Origin: Sulfopaludibacter sp035606355
GTDB lineage: Bacteria > Acidobacteriota > Terriglobia > Bryobacterales > Bryobacteraceae
Direction: 5' to 3'
NCBI GenBank assembly: GCA_035606355.1
Contig: DATNFO010000057.1
Location: 1 to 41,901 of the forward strand
Length of the DNA stretch: 41,901 bases
This document shows positions 41,797 through 41,901 of this stretch, piece after piece. Every line of letters starts with the position of its first letter. Position 1 is the first letter of the stretch. Below the pieces are notes generated by a model that saw only the letters and a program-made list of their open reading frames with translations, was not told the origin of the DNA and did no database searches. The position numbers and the translations under genes are program-made.

Positions 41797-41901
41797 CTGT
41801 TCACCCCCTCAGTGCTCTCAATCAAAAAGTCCGCCGGTCGGGGACAGGGTTCTTTCTCGCTGGGCTGCCTTCGAGAAGTTACCTGAACCATAAAGGCGAT
41901 C
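41797..41901. other. window end, upstream of the coiled-coil gene
   Basis: About 105 bases with only a ribosome site (GAGGGGG) for the gene at 41796. A short minus-strand frame here is Arg-rich and does not look real. The prophage presumably continues beyond the window. Confidence 0.4.

Noticed and set aside
1..41901. CRISPR arrays, rRNA and insertion sequences
   Set aside because: No regularly spaced repeats, rRNA-like stretches or transposase motifs were seen on either strand.

Overview
The window looks like an Acidobacteriota chromosome, most likely Bryobacterales or a 'Candidatus Solibacter'-like lineage. This is an inference from a GC-rich sequence, a periplasmic tricorn-type protease with a signal peptide, a giant beta-propeller/Y_Y_Y sensor kinase with a NarL-type partner, DUF2911 and DUF4384 proteins, a lone Fis-domain protein next to cvpA, and many secreted proteins of unknown function. 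I see no rRNA, tRNA, CRISPR array or insertion sequence.

Layout. 1-5752 (+): the tail of a sugar-phosphate isomerase/epimerase-like gene, galT, a TPR protein, a membrane-anchored coiled-coil protein and a tricorn protease homologue. 5792-7418: a small c-type cytochrome converges on an S41/CtpA-like protein that has lost both catalytic residues, with a perfect 19-bp hairpin between them. 7508-10694 (-): a DinB/YfiT-type enzyme, a 76-bp tandem repeat, then the overlapping cluster purC-cvpA-fis-gph. 11092-16787 (+): gltX, glnS, a divergent NodU/CmcH carbamoyltransferase and a KdsD/KpsF isomerase, packed end to end. 16851-18838: an orphan Flp-type pilin divergent from an ECF sigma factor, a probable small anti-sigma protein and a secreted protein. 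18835-22174: RidA, an outer-membrane-like protein, a DsbA-like thioredoxin with an extra N-terminal Cys cluster, a YfcE-type phosphoesterase and an FNT-family transporter. 22205-25761: propeller histidine kinase and response regulator. 25772-29460: secreted and membrane proteins of unknown function, DUF2911 and an M20 peptidase.

29535-35538 holds a putative exported module: a large secreted protein, a secreted caspase-fold protease and a secreted TPR-like protein in one operon, with a DUF4384 protein converging on it. All four have export signals.

36038-41901 (-) is the integrase end of a siphovirus-like prophage: coiled-coil protein, tail assembly chaperone with a predicted -1 ribosomal frameshift, tape measure protein, hypothetical, excisionase-like HTH and tyrosine integrase. 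A reversed zinc-ribbon/membrane micro-gene sits between chaperone and tape measure like a phage 'moron'. No tail-tip or lysis gene lies between tape measure and integrase, so the element is either truncated or unusually arranged.

Across the window several genes share a feature: a -10-like hexamer, often with an upstream TG, ends 7 or 9 nt before the start codon with little or no Shine-Dalgarno sequence. This predicts nearly leaderless mRNAs. Two divergent genes at 28013-28038 appear to use overlapping -10 elements in a 26-bp gap.
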